This document shows, in pieces, positions 9,257 through 18,798 of a stretch of DNA of 64,000 bases. The stretch is from positions 1 through 64,000 of the forward strand of contig JAJYVF010000027.1 in NCBI GenBank assembly GCA_021792135.1. The letters run 5' to 3'. Below the pieces are notes generated by a model. That model searched no databases, was not told where the DNA came from, and was given only the letters and a program-made list of their open reading frames with translations. How positions within the stretch are numbered: the stretch's first letter is position 1; each line of letters begins with the position of its first letter. Made by a program: the position numbers and the translations under genes. The stretch is from Acidobacteriota bacterium. GTDB taxonomy: Bacteria > Acidobacteriota > Terriglobia > Terriglobales > Acidobacteriaceae.

Positions 9257-10931
9257 AGGCGCTGAGGAGCAGAGCGGCGAGACCGATGGCGGCGCAGAGA
9301 TACGCAAAGACATCGCCGAAGCGGGTATAGAAGGTGAGATCGCTGCGATAGCCGTAGCGGGCGACCAGGGAGGTAAGCGTGTGGCGCGGGGCAGAGAGCG
9401 CGACGCGGCCCTGCGGATCGATGGCGGTTGTGACGCCGGAGTTGGTATCGAGCAGCAGCCAGCGGTCATTTTCGATGGCCCGCATGCGGGTCATGTTCAG
9501 GTGCTGCCAGGGAGCGCTGGTGTCGCCGTACCAGCCATCATCGGAGATGTTGACCAGAACCTGCGCGCCGTTTTTTGCAAACAGGCGCACCTCGTCGGCG
9601 AAAACGGATTCGTAACAGACGAAGATACCGAAGGCATGACCGTCGGCGTGAAAGACTTTGCGCCGGCTTCCGCGCTGCAGCGGGGAAAGCTGATGCGTGA
9701 TCTGGGGGATCATCGAGAAGAGCTGCTGGTAAGGGATGTATTCGCCGAAGGGCACAAGATGGATTTTGTCGTAGCGGCCGGCGATGGTGCCATCGGGCTC
9801 GGTGAAGACCGCGGAGTTGTAGGTTCCGGTTACATCCATCCCCAGCATCCCGGCGATCACCGGAGCGTGCGTGGTCGTGGCGATGGAGCGCAGCACGCCT
9901 TGCGTGCGGGCGTCGTTGCTGGTGAACCAGGAGTCCACTTCGGGCCAGACCACAACGCCCGGCGGGGCGAGATTGTGGCTGCAGTCCGGCGTGCGGAACG
10001 GAGTGTCTGAGCCGGGGATGCCGAGGTAGGCGCGTGTGCAGGTACGCAGGCTCTCCTCGAGAATCCAGTTGGGGTTGCCTTTCCATTGCGTGCCGGGCCA
10101 GACGTCACCGGCTTCCACGTTGATGTTGGGCTGAAGCAGCACGGAATAGGCTGAGGTTGGGGCCGGAGCTTCCTTCACGAAAGAGCCGCACTGGAGCACC
10201 AGGGTGACCAGCAGGGCGGCACCGCCGGCGATTCCCCGGATGGGCGGCGTGAGAACGGCCAGAGTGAACAGCGCACCGACTGCGACCAGGACGAAGGAGA
10301 TTCCGTAGACTCCCGTGAACGGGGCGATGCGCGTGAGCCAGAGATTGTCCACCTGCGAATAGCCGAACTGGTCCCAGGGAACGCTGGTGATACGAGCGGC
10401 GGCGAGTTCGATGGCGCTCCAGAGGAAGGGCGCGAGCGCGAGGGCCGGAATGAGTCCGGAACGGCGGCGAAAAAAGGCCACAAGGAGCCCGAATAAGCCG
10501 AAGTAAAGGCCAAGAATCGCGCTGAAAAGGACAACGGCGGTGGCCGACGCGAGGGGTGGGAGATGCCCGTAGAGCAGCATGGTCTGGTAAATCCAGTAGC
10601 AGTTGAGGATGTACCAGAGCACGCCGCAGAGCCAGGCAGTCAGAGTGGCGCGGCGCAGATAGCGCGGATGAGCGGCGTTGCCGGGAGCAACGAGAGCCCA
10701 GAGCAGCGGCACCAGAGCGATCCAGGCGAGAGAGGCGCGCCACGGCGGCAGGGGGCCAGCGACGGGAAAACAGAAATCGAGCAGGACCGCGGAGATGAGG
10801 CCCAGCAGGACCGAAAACGCCAGCGAGCTGCGCTCGGCAAGCGGCAGGCGGGCGGGCGGCGTGCTGAGAGCTGAGGCCACGGCAGGGGTTCCGGGGCTAC
10901 TCTTTCCCGAAGAGTTCGTGCAGGTCTTCAA
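9225..10931 (-). CDS. lnt: Apolipoprotein N-acyltransferase
   Basis: Lnt adds the third acyl chain to the N-terminal Cys of lipoproteins at the periplasmic face of the inner membrane, enabling Lol-dependent sorting. The 568-residue protein has about six membrane helices in its first 230 residues and then a nitrilase-type domain. The catalytic triad is visible: Glu331 (VWPEVDSW), Lys389 (YDKIHLVPFGEYIP) and Cys439 (FVCYESVFADE). Its start is uncertain: the ATG at 10931 lies inside the upstream 45-residue gene and has no clear ribosome-binding site, and a GTG about 17 codons later is an alternative. lspA and lolA elsewhere in the window belong to the same lipoprotein pathway. Confidence 0.95.
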   Translation of the reverse strand: MKTCTNSSGKSSPGTPAVASALSTPPARLPLAERSSLAFSVLLGLISAVLLDFCFPVAGPLPPWRASLAWIALVPLLWALVAPGNAAHPRYLRRATLTAWLCGVLWYILNCYWIYQTMLLYGHLPPLASATAVVLFSAILGLYFGLFGLLVAFFRRRSGLIPALALAPFLWSAIELAAARITSVPWDQFGYSQVDNLWLTRIAPFTGVYGISFVLVAVGALFTLAVLTPPIRGIAGGAALLVTLVLQCGSFVKEAPAPTSAYSVLLQPNINVEAGDVWPGTQWKGNPNWILEESLRTCTRAYLGIPGSDTPFRTPDCSHNLAPPGVVVWPEVDSWFTSNDARTQGVLRSIATTTHAPVIAGMLGMDVTGTYNSAVFTEPDGTIAGRYDKIHLVPFGEYIPYQQLFSMIPQITHQLSPLQRGSRRKVFHADGHAFGIFVCYESVFADEVRLFAKNGAQVLVNISDDGWYGDTSAPWQHLNMTRMRAIENDRWLLLDTNSGVTTAIDPQGRVALSAPRHTLTSLVARYGYRSDLTFYTRFGDVFAYLCAAIGLAALLLSAFTSAPRTDPR

Positions 10932-11034
10932 AGAAGCTGATGAGGATGACGATGAGCGAGCCGATGCTGCCGACGAAAAACAGCCACGTGAGCACGTCTA
11001 TGCCGGTGTGAAGCAACGAGGTCACAGGAGCCAT
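10897..11034 (-). CDS. 45-residue membrane protein overlapping the lnt start
   Basis: The frame from the ATG at 11034 encodes a 45-residue protein. It starts MAPVTSLLHTGIDVL, runs through one membrane helix (WLFFVGSIGSLIVILISFF) and ends in an acidic tail (EDLHELFGKE). An AGGAG-like site is absent. The protein character is clear, however: one helix, an amphipathic tail and no shadow-frame bias. Its end overlaps the annotated start of lnt by 35 bases in another frame, so lnt translation may be coupled to it. Function unknown. Confidence 0.65.
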   Translation of the reverse strand: MAPVTSLLHTGIDVLTWLFFVGSIGSLIVILISFFEDLHELFGKE

Positions 11035-11566
11035 TGTAAATCAGCGACTCGACGCAGACGGGCGGGCGCCATCTCGCGAAGCCGCGGGCTCGGACGGCCG
11101 GCAGCCAGCGGCGGAACTGCTTCGGGCGGACCATTTGCCGAAGAGTGCCCTCGACGGCGGCTCGAATCCGAAAGGCTGACTGGCAGGAGCAGGCGAGGAC
11201 CGGGATGACGATCGTCCTTAGGACCCGAGCGCAACACTATCCCAGCCCGTAAGGTGCTGTTGATGTGTGGGTTAAGGCGTTATCGTTCTCGCCGGAGCGG
11301 GCTTCGCGCGGCTCCTGGAGGGCTCGTGCCGATCTGAACGCATACCATGCGGCGGGCTTTAACGGGATTGCCAGGATGCCGTGCTAGGATAGGGCATCGG
11401 AATGGACAGCCAGCAGAGCGGTGCCGGCGGTGATCCCCTATGTTCCGGCATCGCGCGACATCTGCAGTCGCGGGCTCTGTTGGGGCTGATGAGCGAAAAG
11501 CTGACCTGCGGGCGGGATGTTCCGAATCGGAGAGAAGCAGGTCGGACCCGCTGATCTGGAGGATCA
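11035..11566. other. 532-base gap upstream of the UDP-glucose dehydrogenase gene
   Basis: No convincing coding frame is seen on either strand; the open frames here are Arg/Ser/Pro-rich and lack ribosome-binding sites. A TGCTAGGAT sequence at 11382-11390 resembles an extended -10 element but lacks a good -35 partner. The stretch probably contains the promoters for the divergent genes on either side. Confidence 0.5.
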
Positions 11567-12982
11567 ATGAGTAAAGGTGTCTCAATCGCTGTCGTCGGCT
11601 CGGGGTACGTGGGGCTGGTTGCTGCCGCGTGCTTCGCGGAGATTGGCCACAGCGTGGTGTGCGTCGACAACGACGAGGCAAAGGTTCGCACCCTGCGCGA
11701 GGGGGGCGTGCCGATCCACGAGGAGTACCTGCCGGAACTGCTGAGCCGGCACCGGTCGAATCGGGTGGAGTTCACGAGCGACCTCCGCTCGGCGACGCAG
11801 CGCGCGCAGGCGATCTTCATCGCCGTGGGAACGCCGCAGAGCCAGACCGGCAGCGCGGATCTTTCCTATGTGGATGCGGTGGCGAGCGAGATCGCGCGGA
11901 ACATCGACAGTTACAAGGTCATCGTCGAGAAGAGCACGGTCCCGGTCTATACCAATGAATGGATTCGGCGGGTGATCGAGCGGAACGGCGTTTCCCGGGA
12001 GCATTTCGACGTAGCCTCGAACCCGGAATTCCTGCGCGAGGGCACGGCGGTGGCGGATTTCCTGCACGCGGACCGCATTGTGCTGGGCGCGGAAACGGAG
12101 CGGGCAGCGGAATTGCTGAAACAGATTTATCTTCCCCTTAGCTCGGGCGATTATTACCGTTCCGCCGACGCGGTGCCCGGGGCGCGGGGGGAGAACGATC
12201 CGCCGCCGGTTCTGCTGACCTCGACCAAGGCAGCGGAGATCATCAAGCACGCCTCAAATGCGTTCTTGGCGACGAAGATTTCCTTCATAAATGTGGTGGC
12301 GAACATTTGCGAGGCCGTTGGCGCCGATGTGGAAGAGGTCGCGCGGGGAATCGGGATGGACAGCCGCATCGGACCGAAGTTTTTGCGTGCCGGCGTCGGG
12401 TACGGCGGGTCGTGCTTTCCCAAGGACGTGGCGGCGTTCCGGTATGTCGCGGAGCAGATGGGCGTGGACTTCTGCCTGCTGAAGGAAGTCGAGAGGATCA
12501 ACGAGGAGCAGAAGCGGCGCTTCTTCCATAAGGTACGGTCGGCGCTGTGGACCTTCCGGGGGAAGAAGATCGCCGTGCTGGGGCTGGCCTTCAAGGGCGG
12601 GACCGACGATATTCGCGAGTCCCCGGCGCTGGATATTGTGAAGCAGTTGCTGCATGAGGGCGCGATTGTCACGGCACACGATCCGGCGGCGGAGGGGCGA
12701 GCGAAGGAAGTGATTCCGCCGGGGTCGCAGATGCGATACGCGGACGACCCCTATACCGCCGCGCAGGACGCCGATGCGCTGGTCATCCTCAACGACTGGC
12801 AGGAATTCGCAGAGCTGGATCTGAATCGGCTGCACTACACGCTGCGCTATCCCATCATTATTGACGGGCGCAATCTTTACGGCCCGGCGACCATGCTGGA
12901 GCAGGGATTCACCTATCTGAGCGTCGGGCGTCCCGGGCTGTCGCATACGAGGGATGCCGCGGTGGGGCAGCGGTTGCCTTAG
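11567..12982 (+). CDS. UDP-glucose/GDP-mannose 6-dehydrogenase family protein
   Basis: This 471-residue enzyme oxidises the C6 alcohol of a nucleotide sugar, most likely UDP-glucose to UDP-glucuronate, using two NAD+. It has the N-terminal Rossmann motif GSGYVGLVAAACFAE, the central EKSTVPVYTNEW and NPEFLREGTAVADF segments, and the catalytic Cys283 in YGGSCFPKDV. Length is typical. The ATG follows a GGAGG site. It precedes a heptosyltransferase, with the next frame opening before its stop, so it likely feeds uronic acid into surface polysaccharide made by this block. Confidence 0.93.
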   Translation: MSKGVSIAVVGSGYVGLVAAACFAEIGHSVVCVDNDEAKVRTLREGGVPIHEEYLPELLSRHRSNRVEFTSDLRSATQRAQAIFIAVGTPQSQTGSADLSYVDAVASEIARNIDSYKVIVEKSTVPVYTNEWIRRVIERNGVSREHFDVASNPEFLREGTAVADFLHADRIVLGAETERAAELLKQIYLPLSSGDYYRSADAVPGARGENDPPPVLLTSTKAAEIIKHASNAFLATKISFINVVANICEAVGADVEEVARGIGMDSRIGPKFLRAGVGYGGSCFPKDVAAFRYVAEQMGVDFCLLKEVERINEEQKRRFFHKVRSALWTFRGKKIAVLGLAFKGGTDDIRESPALDIVKQLLHEGAIVTAHDPAAEGRAKEVIPPGSQMRYADDPYTAAQDADALVILNDWQEFAELDLNRLHYTLRYPIIIDGRNLYGPATMLEQGFTYLSVGRPGLSHTRDAAVGQRLP

Positions 12983-13043
12983 GCCGGCGCGCCCGGGGAC
13001 AACCGGAGCAGCAAGGCGAAATCGAGCGATTGGAAACGGGAGC

Positions 13044-14198
13044 TTGAGCCAGGCGACTCATGACATCGATCCGGCGCAGGTGAAGCGGGTGCTGATCTAC
13101 CGGCTGGGCAGCCTGGGCGACACGGTGGTGGCCCTGCCGTCGCTGCACCTGGTGAGGCAGGTGTTTCCTCATGCGCGGCGGCTGATGCTGACCAATGTTC
13201 CTGTGCATGCAAAGGCTCCGGCGGCTTCGGCGATTCTGGATGGATCGGGGCTGGTGCATGGCTATCTGCGCTACCCGGTGGGAACGCGCAGCGTGTTCGA
13301 ACTGGGGCGGGTGTGGTGGGCCATCCGGCGGTTTCGTCCGGAGGTTCTGGTTTATCTGACGCCCTTTCGCGGCGAGGAAGTGGTGGCGCGCGATACGAAG
13401 TTTTTCCGGTTCGCCGGGATTCGGCACATTGTGGGGCTGCCGGTGGGCGATGCGGCAGAGAGCCGCTACGACGCGGAAGACCGGCTCTGGGAGCGGGAGG
13501 CCTCGCGGCTGCTGCGCTGCATGCGACCCCTGGGCGAGGTGGATATCGATGACCTGCGCTGGTGGGACCTTTGCCTGACCGAAAGAGAAAAGCAAAAAGC
13601 CGAGGCTGTGCTGAGTCCGGTGGCTGGGCAGCCGGTCATTGCATGTGGACCGGGGACCAAGATGCAGGCCAAGGACTGGGGGCAGGAGAACTGGCGTGCG
13701 CTGCTGGCGCGGCTGAGCGCAGAGTTTCCGCGGTACGGGCTGGTGCTGATCGGAGCAAGGGAAGACGCGGAGGCAGGCAAGTACGCCGCTGCGGAGTGGA
13801 AGGGGCCAGTGGTGAATCTGTGCGGGCAGCTTACGCCGCGCGAATCGGCGGCCGTGCTTGCGCACGCAGAGCTGTTTCTGGGCCCGGACAGCGGGCCGAT
13901 GCACCTGGCGGCGGCTTACGGCGTGCCGTGTGCAATTGCTTTTGCGGCGGTGGCCCGGCGTGGCCGGTGGTTTCCGGTGGGGAATCAGAATCGGCCTGTC
14001 TATCACACGGTGGAGTGCGCCAACTGCGGTCTGACCACGTGCATGGAGCAAAAGAAGAGGTGCATTGAGTCGATTGCGGTCGATGAGATGTTTGCGGCGG
14101 CCATGGAAGCGTGGAAGAACGGCCGCGGAGAGCGGATGTCCCCGGAGGGGGACCAAAGGCAACCTGCCTGCGGTTCGCAGCGGCCGACCGCGTTTTAA
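13044..14198 (+). CDS. Glycosyltransferase family 9 (heptosyltransferase-like)
   Basis: GT9 enzymes transfer heptose from ADP-heptose to the lipopolysaccharide inner core at the cytosolic face of the inner membrane. The N-terminal motif IYRLGSLGDTVVALPSLHLV and the C-terminal ADP-heptose-binding segment ELFLGPDSGPMHLAAAYGVP are diagnostic. A Cys-rich tail (CANCGLTTCMEQKKRC) is unusual but occurs in some relatives. The start is placed at a TTG at 13044 with a GGAAACGGGAG site; the frame is open upstream to 12954 but that part reads poorly and overlaps the dehydrogenase gene. The product is then 384 residues. Its last 4 bases overlap the convergent gmhB gene. Confidence 0.88.
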   Translation: MSQATHDIDPAQVKRVLIYRLGSLGDTVVALPSLHLVRQVFPHARRLMLTNVPVHAKAPAASAILDGSGLVHGYLRYPVGTRSVFELGRVWWAIRRFRPEVLVYLTPFRGEEVVARDTKFFRFAGIRHIVGLPVGDAAESRYDAEDRLWEREASRLLRCMRPLGEVDIDDLRWWDLCLTEREKQKAEAVLSPVAGQPVIACGPGTKMQAKDWGQENWRALLARLSAEFPRYGLVLIGAREDAEAGKYAAAEWKGPVVNLCGQLTPRESAAVLAHAELFLGPDSGPMHLAAAYGVPCAIAFAAVARRGRWFPVGNQNRPVYHTVECANCGLTTCMEQKKRCIESIAVDEMFAAAMEAWKNGRGERMSPEGDQRQPACGSQRPTAF

Positions 14199-14788
14199 GG
14201 GAGAAAGGCGCGGACGGCTTCGGGAAGCGAGGCGCAAACGGCATCGGCCAGGGTCGTGGCCTGTGCTGCGCCGGGTTTGCGCGTCTCCGGGTCGCCTTCG
14301 ATGAAGATGGCGGGAAGGCCGAGGCGGCGGGCGGCTTCGATATCGGAAATGGAATCGCCGATGACCACACTGTTGGCGCGGGAGGCTTCGGGGAAATCCC
14401 GAAAAGCCTGCTCGAAGAGGCCGGTGCCGGGCTTGCGGCAGTCGCACTGATTCCTGTCGTGCGGGCAGTAGTAGAAGGCGTCGATCCGCGCACCATGGGA
14501 GGCGAGGTGCTCCCGCAGACGGTCGTGGAGGGCTTCGACGTCGGCCCGGGTATAACGTCCGAGCGCGACTCCACGCTGGTTGGTGATGACGATCACGCGG
14601 AGGCCGGAGCGGTTGAGTGCGGCAATGGCCTCCTCGACACCGGGAAGCAGATGAAAGTCACGCCAGCGGCCGATGTACTGGCCTTCAGGAGCCTTGCGGT
14701 TGATGACGCCGTCGCGGTCGAGGAAAACGTACTGAATGCCGTGCAGGGGGTGGGTCACTCGGTGGAAATCATCCGCGTGTGGAATCAT
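14195..14788 (-). CDS. gmhB: D-glycero-beta-D-manno-heptose 1,7-bisphosphate 7-phosphatase
   Basis: GmhB removes the C7 phosphate in ADP-heptose synthesis. The 197-residue HAD phosphatase has the nucleophile motif FLDRDGVIN, the IVITNQRGVALG segment, a zinc-binding loop (CPHDRNQCDCRKP, Cys-x-His plus Cys-x-Cys), and the terminal VIGDSISDIEAARRLG motif. Its length is normal. It is encoded opposite to the heptosyltransferase and hldE, with which it shares a pathway. HldE acts before and after this step. gmhA and hldD are not in the window. Confidence 0.93.
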   Translation of the reverse strand: MIPHADDFHRVTHPLHGIQYVFLDRDGVINRKAPEGQYIGRWRDFHLLPGVEEAIAALNRSGLRVIVITNQRGVALGRYTRADVEALHDRLREHLASHGARIDAFYYCPHDRNQCDCRKPGTGLFEQAFRDFPEASRANSVVIGDSISDIEAARRLGLPAIFIEGDPETRKPGAAQATTLADAVCASLPEAVRAFLP

Positions 14789-14940
14789 TTACATGATAGC
14801 GAAAACACCGGACGGGTTCACATCGCAGAGGGGCGGAGCGGAGAGGATGAAGGCGAGCAGGGGCAGATCCTGGGAGACGCCTGTTGCCGGCAGCCGGCAT
14901 CGGTGGAGCAGCTGTCTGCACCGGAGGAGGCGAGCGCACG

Positions 14941-16458
14941 ATGATTCAGGAACTGCATCGGGTTATTGAGCTGATTGAGGGCGAGTGGCGCAGCACGCGG
15001 GTGCTGGTCGTCGGGGATGTCATGCTCGACCGCTACATCTGGGGGGATGTGGAGCGTATCTCGCCCGAAGCGCCGGTGCCGATCGTGCGCGCGATTCATC
15101 AGAATGAGCGGCCGGGCGGTGCAGCCAACGTGGCCATGAATATTGCCGGGCTGGGTGCGCAGGCCGCGGTGTTCGGGTTCTGCGGAGAGGACGCGGATCG
15201 CGCCGCACTGGAGAAATGTTTGCGCGAGGCGGGCGTGGAGCCGAGGATGACGGCGGTGGCGGGCCATCCGACGATCGCAAAACTGCGGGTGCTCGGCGGC
15301 AAACAGCAGATGCTGCGGCTCGACATGGAGCAAACCGACGGATACCCGGCGGAAGCCTATATAGCTCTGGTTGCCGGCCTTGAGGCAGCTCTGTCATCCG
15401 CGGATGTCGTGGTTTTGTCGGATTATGCCAAGGGGGTTCTGACGGAAGAGGTCTGCCGGGGGGTGATTGAGGCGGCGCGGCGGCGCGGTGTTCCTGTGCT
15501 GGTCGATCCCAAGCAGCGGAGTTTCGAGCGTTACCGCGGGGCGACGACGATCTGCCCCAATCTTGGGGAGCTCTCGGCGGCCGTGGGTGTCCCGGTCAGG
15601 GAGCTGGATGCTCTGCTGACAGCGGGACAGAGGCTGGCTGTGGAGCTGGGGCTTGAATGCCTGACGGCGACGCTGAGCGAGAAGGGCATCGCCGTGCTTC
15701 GGGAGCATTCAAAACTCATTGCGCCGGCAGCAGCGCGACAGGTCTTCGATGTGTCGGGTGCCGGCGACACAGTGATCGCCGCGCTGGCTCTGGCAGTTGC
15801 GAACGGACTGGAGATGGAAACCGCGGTTCAGCTTGCCAATGTGGCCGCAGGAATTGTCGTCGGCAAAGTGGGAACGGTGCCGGTGACGCGCGACGAACTG
15901 CTGACCAGCCTGATGCCGGAAATCGAGCTGGAGGCGCAGGAAAAGGTGCTCTCGCTGGATCATCTGAAAGTGCGGGCATCGGCCTGGCGTTCGGCGGGAC
16001 AGAGCATCGTCTTCACCAACGGCTGCTTCGATCTGCTGCATATGGGACATATCACGCTGCTCGAACAGGCGCGGCGCGAGGGAGATCGGCTGGTGGTGGC
16101 CATCAACAGCGATGCTTCGGCGCGGGATTTGAAGGGGCCGGGGCGTCCGATCGTGGGGCAGCGGGAGCGAGCGGGGATTCTGGCGGCTCTGGCCGCGGTG
16201 GATGCGGTGATCATCTTCGATGAACCCACGCCGCTGCGACTGATTGAAGGGCTGCGCCCGGAGGTGATCGTGAAAGGCGGCGATTACAGGGAAGAGACGG
16301 TGGTGGGCGCGAAGGAAGTGCGCTCCTGGGGCGGACGGGTGAAGATTGTGCCCACGGCGGAAGGGTTCAGCACGACGAGCCTGATTGCAAAGGCGGCCAC
16401 CAGGGGATTTGAGGATGCCGCGCAGCAGGCGGGGAAGCCTGCTCCGACGGCTCACTGA
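14941..16458 (+). CDS. hldE: Bifunctional heptose-7-phosphate kinase / heptose-1-phosphate adenylyltransferase
   Basis: HldE (RfaE) phosphorylates D-glycero-D-manno-heptose 7-phosphate at C1 and later attaches AMP to the 1-phosphate, giving ADP-heptose. The 505-residue protein is a fusion of two domains. Residues about 1-340 form a PfkB-type kinase ([17 protein letters not shown] and [15 protein letters not shown] with catalytic Asp). Residues about 355-490 form a nucleotidyltransferase with [13 protein letters not shown] (HxGH at about 368-371). The start at 14941 follows GGAGGAGG. It is divergent from gmhB, with a 152-base spacer, and its end overlaps the convergent aminotransferase by 7 bases. 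Confidence 0.95.
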   Translation: MIQELHRVIELIEGEWRSTRVLVVGDVMLDRYIWGDVERISPEAPVPIVRAIHQNERPGGAANVAMNIAGLGAQAAVFGFCGEDADRAALEKCLREAGVEPRMTAVAGHPTIAKLRVLGGKQQMLRLDMEQTDGYPAEAYIALVAGLEAALSSADVVVLSDYAKGVLTEEVCRGVIEAARRRGVPVLVDPKQRSFERYRGATTICPNLGELSAAVGVPVRELDALLTAGQRLAVELGLECLTATLSEKGIAVLREHSKLIAPAAARQVFDVSGAGDTVIAALALAVANGLEMETAVQLANVAAGIVVGKVGTVPVTRDELLTSLMPEIELEAQEKVLSLDHLKVRASAWRSAGQSIVFTNGCFDLLHMGHITLLEQARREGDRLVVAINSDASARDLKGPGRPIVGQRERAGILAALAAVDAVIIFDEPTPLRLIEGLRPEVIVKGGDYREETVVGAKEVRSWGGRVKIVPTAEGFSTTSLIAKAATRGFEDAAQQAGKPAPTAH

Positions 16459-17654
16459 GCGGCGACCTTCGTCCCCGCGCTGTTCTTCTGAAACATGTGG
16501 CGGATGCCGCGCAGCGCCTGGCGAGTGCGTTCCTCGTTCTCGATGAGAGCGAAGCGGACGTAGCCGTCACCGTATTCGCCAAAGCCGATGCCGGGGCTGA
16601 CGGCAACTTTGGCTTCGCGCAGCAGCGTTTTGGAGAATTCGAGCGAGCCAGGATGGCGCCAGGGTTCCGGGATGGGAGCCCAGACGAACATGGTGGCTTT
16701 GGGCAGGGGGACTTCCCATCCGGCCTTGTTCAGACCGGTGACCAGGCAGTCGCGGCGGCGGCGGTAATTGTCGCAGATTTCCGTTACACATTCCTGCGGG
16801 CCCTCGAGAGCGACGATGGCGGCGACCTGAATCGGCGTGAAGGTGCCGTAATCGAAGTAGCTCTTGAGGCGGGCGAGAGCCGAAACCAGTTCGCGATTGC
16901 CAACCATGAAGCCCACGCGCCAGCCGGGCATGTTGTAGCTCTTGGAGAGAGTGAAGAATTCGACGGCGATATCCTTTGCTCCGGGAACTTCGAGGATGGA
17001 GGGCGCGCGGTACCCGTCGAAGACGATGTCGGCGTAGGCGAGGTCGTGCACGAGCCAGATCTCATGCTGCCGGCAAAGGGCAACGATGCGCGCGAAGAAG
17101 CTCAGATCGACACATTGGGTCGTGGGATTCGCCGGAAAATTCAGGATCAGCATCTTCGGGCGCGGATACATCAGCGGGATGGCCTGCTCCAGTTCCGCGA
17201 GAAAGGCCCCCGAGCTGTGAATGGCCACGCTGTGGATCGTTGCGCCGGCGATCACGGGGCCGTAAATGTGAATCGGATAGCTGGGATTGGGCACCATGAC
17301 GACATCGCCCTGATCGAGCGTGGCGAGGCACAGGTGCGCGATTCCTTCCTTGGAGCCGATGGTGACGATGGCCTCCGTATCGGGATCCAGCGTGATGCCG
17401 TAGCGCTGCGAGTACCAGTTGCAGATGGCCCGGCGCAGGCGCGGGACGCCTTTGGAAATCGAGTAGCGATGGGTTTCAGGACGCCGCGCAGCCTCGATCA
17501 TCTTGTCGACGATGTGCTGCGGAGTCGCGCCGTCGGGATTGCCCATGCCGAAGTCGACGATGTCTTCGCCGCGGCGGCGCGCGGCGGCCTTCAGCTCGCC
17601 GGTGATGTTGAAGACGTAAGCAGGAAGGCGTTTGATGCGGGGGAATTCGTGCAC
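16452..17654 (-). CDS. alaC: PLP-dependent aminotransferase (alanine transaminase-like)
   Basis: A class I/II fold-type I aminotransferase of 400 residues. It has the substrate-loop [37 protein letters not shown] for cofactor contacts, and the PLP Lys in [16 protein letters not shown]. These features, including the start [11 protein letters not shown], fit the AlaC/YfdZ group that makes alanine from pyruvate and glutamate; related LL-diaminopimelate aminotransferases are the main alternative. It follows the HD-domain gene on the same strand after 63 bases and may be cotranscribed with it. Confidence 0.85.
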   Translation of the reverse strand: MHEFPRIKRLPAYVFNITGELKAAARRRGEDIVDFGMGNPDGATPQHIVDKMIEAARRPETHRYSISKGVPRLRRAICNWYSQRYGITLDPDTEAIVTIGSKEGIAHLCLATLDQGDVVMVPNPSYPIHIYGPVIAGATIHSVAIHSSGAFLAELEQAIPLMYPRPKMLILNFPANPTTQCVDLSFFARIVALCRQHEIWLVHDLAYADIVFDGYRAPSILEVPGAKDIAVEFFTLSKSYNMPGWRVGFMVGNRELVSALARLKSYFDYGTFTPIQVAAIVALEGPQECVTEICDNYRRRRDCLVTGLNKAGWEVPLPKATMFVWAPIPEPWRHPGSLEFSKTLLREAKVAVSPGIGFGEYGDGYVRFALIENEERTRQALRGIRHMFQKNSAGTKVAAQ

Positions 17655-17717
17655 AGGCTTCTCGCGGGCAAGGATTGATGTCTCTATATTAAAGACGCGG
17701 TGCGCGGATGGCGATGG

Positions 17718-18323
17718 TCAGAAGAGGCTGGAACCAGCTTCATCATCCACGGCGGCCAGGAAGGCGCGCAGGATGGCGATGCGGGGCTGCGCAAGCCGGC
17801 GGGCGGAGTCGAGACGGATCTGCCCCGGGAGATACGCCATGTTGCGCCGCAGAACGGCTACAGATTCGGTGAAGGTGGGATAGCGGGTGTCGCGGCCGAC
17901 TTTGCTCACGGTTCTGAGAATGCCGATGGCGCCCAGTTGCTCCAGGATGTCAGCGTCGCGCAGGATGGTGGCTTCGACGGTGGTGGGATTGTCCTGCGGC
18001 TGGTGCTGGCGCATGACCTCCAGCACAGCAGGGATCTTCTCTTCGGGAAATCCGGCATCGCGCAGGATGACGGGCGCGCGGGAACAGGCATAGGCGACAT
18101 GATCCCACCGGCTGAGCTCCTCCGGGGTATCCGGGCGATGGCCGATGAATACGCCCAGATCGTGCAGCCAGAGTGCGCCCTGAACCACATCGGCGTCATA
18201 GTCGAGTTCCTCGCCGATGATGCGGGTGAGGTGGCTGAGCCGCGGCTGGTGGCCGAATTTATCCACGGGCCGCGCGTTTTCCCGAATCAAGCCGGTCAGT
18301 ATCTGAAGGTAATCAGCGGCCAT
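17718..18323 (-). CDS. HD-domain metal-dependent hydrolase
   Basis: A 201-residue protein of the HD superfamily (phosphohydrolases of nucleotides and phosphate esters). The metal-binding His and His-Asp are visible in GHQPRLSHLTRIIG and QGALWLHDLGVFIG, followed by the helical HVAYACSRAPVILRDAG and RDADILEQLG, which carries the last Asp. The start at 18323 was chosen because the frame upstream reads as Ser/Arg-rich spacer; no strong ribosome-binding site is present. Substrate unknown. Confidence 0.85.
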   Translation of the reverse strand: MAADYLQILTGLIRENARPVDKFGHQPRLSHLTRIIGEELDYDADVVQGALWLHDLGVFIGHRPDTPEELSRWDHVAYACSRAPVILRDAGFPEEKIPAVLEVMRQHQPQDNPTTVEATILRDADILEQLGAIGILRTVSKVGRDTRYPTFTESVAVLRRNMAYLPGQIRLDSARRLAQPRIAILRAFLAAVDDEAGSSLF

Positions 18324-18798
18324 ACGATAGTTGTACCGTGAACCCCGCAATTGCGGAACAATCGTCGCAGGCCGCGGAGATGAGAATTCCTGAGAGCGAT
18401 ACGAACAATTGACACCGGCATTGTGACGATCCAGCATCGGCCCCGGTGGGGGGCATCGCCCTTTCCGGCCTGAAAAATGGTACAGAAGTGCGCAGATGCT
18501 CGCCGAATCCTGACAGGCGCGGCTGCATCGCGCACAGAATTTAAACATGCAAAGGCGGGCGACTTGTTGTATCGTTTCCTTAAGAAAAGAAAATAGGGAC
18601 CTCTCCTTCCCGCAGTCCGTGTGTAAGCAGGCAATCGCATTGCCGAACCTCTCGCAGAAGAGGCAACTCGGTACTGGCGAGAATTCCAGAAAATCCGCAG
18701 GCTTCCCGGATCTGCCATCTTCCCTTGGGTGAACACCAGAAGAGTCGATTGAGTGTTGCTGTCCAACCTGCCGAAGTGAATCAGACAGGGCGAAGGAT
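18324..18798. other. 475-base gap upstream of the sugar-transferase gene
   Basis: No coding frame is convincing here. An A/T-rich stretch (about 18535-18600) is unusual for this GC-rich window and is followed by small inverted repeats (GGCAATCGCATTGCC near 18630 and CCTCTCGCAGAAGAGG near 18650). It is a likely place for the promoter and 5' leader of the gene at 18799. No known riboswitch pattern was recognised. Confidence 0.45.

Noticed and set aside
18409-18437. TTGACA-type -35 box upstream of the sugar-transferase gene
   Set aside because: The partner at the right distance (CAGCAT) is too poor, and it is nearly 400 bases from the gene.
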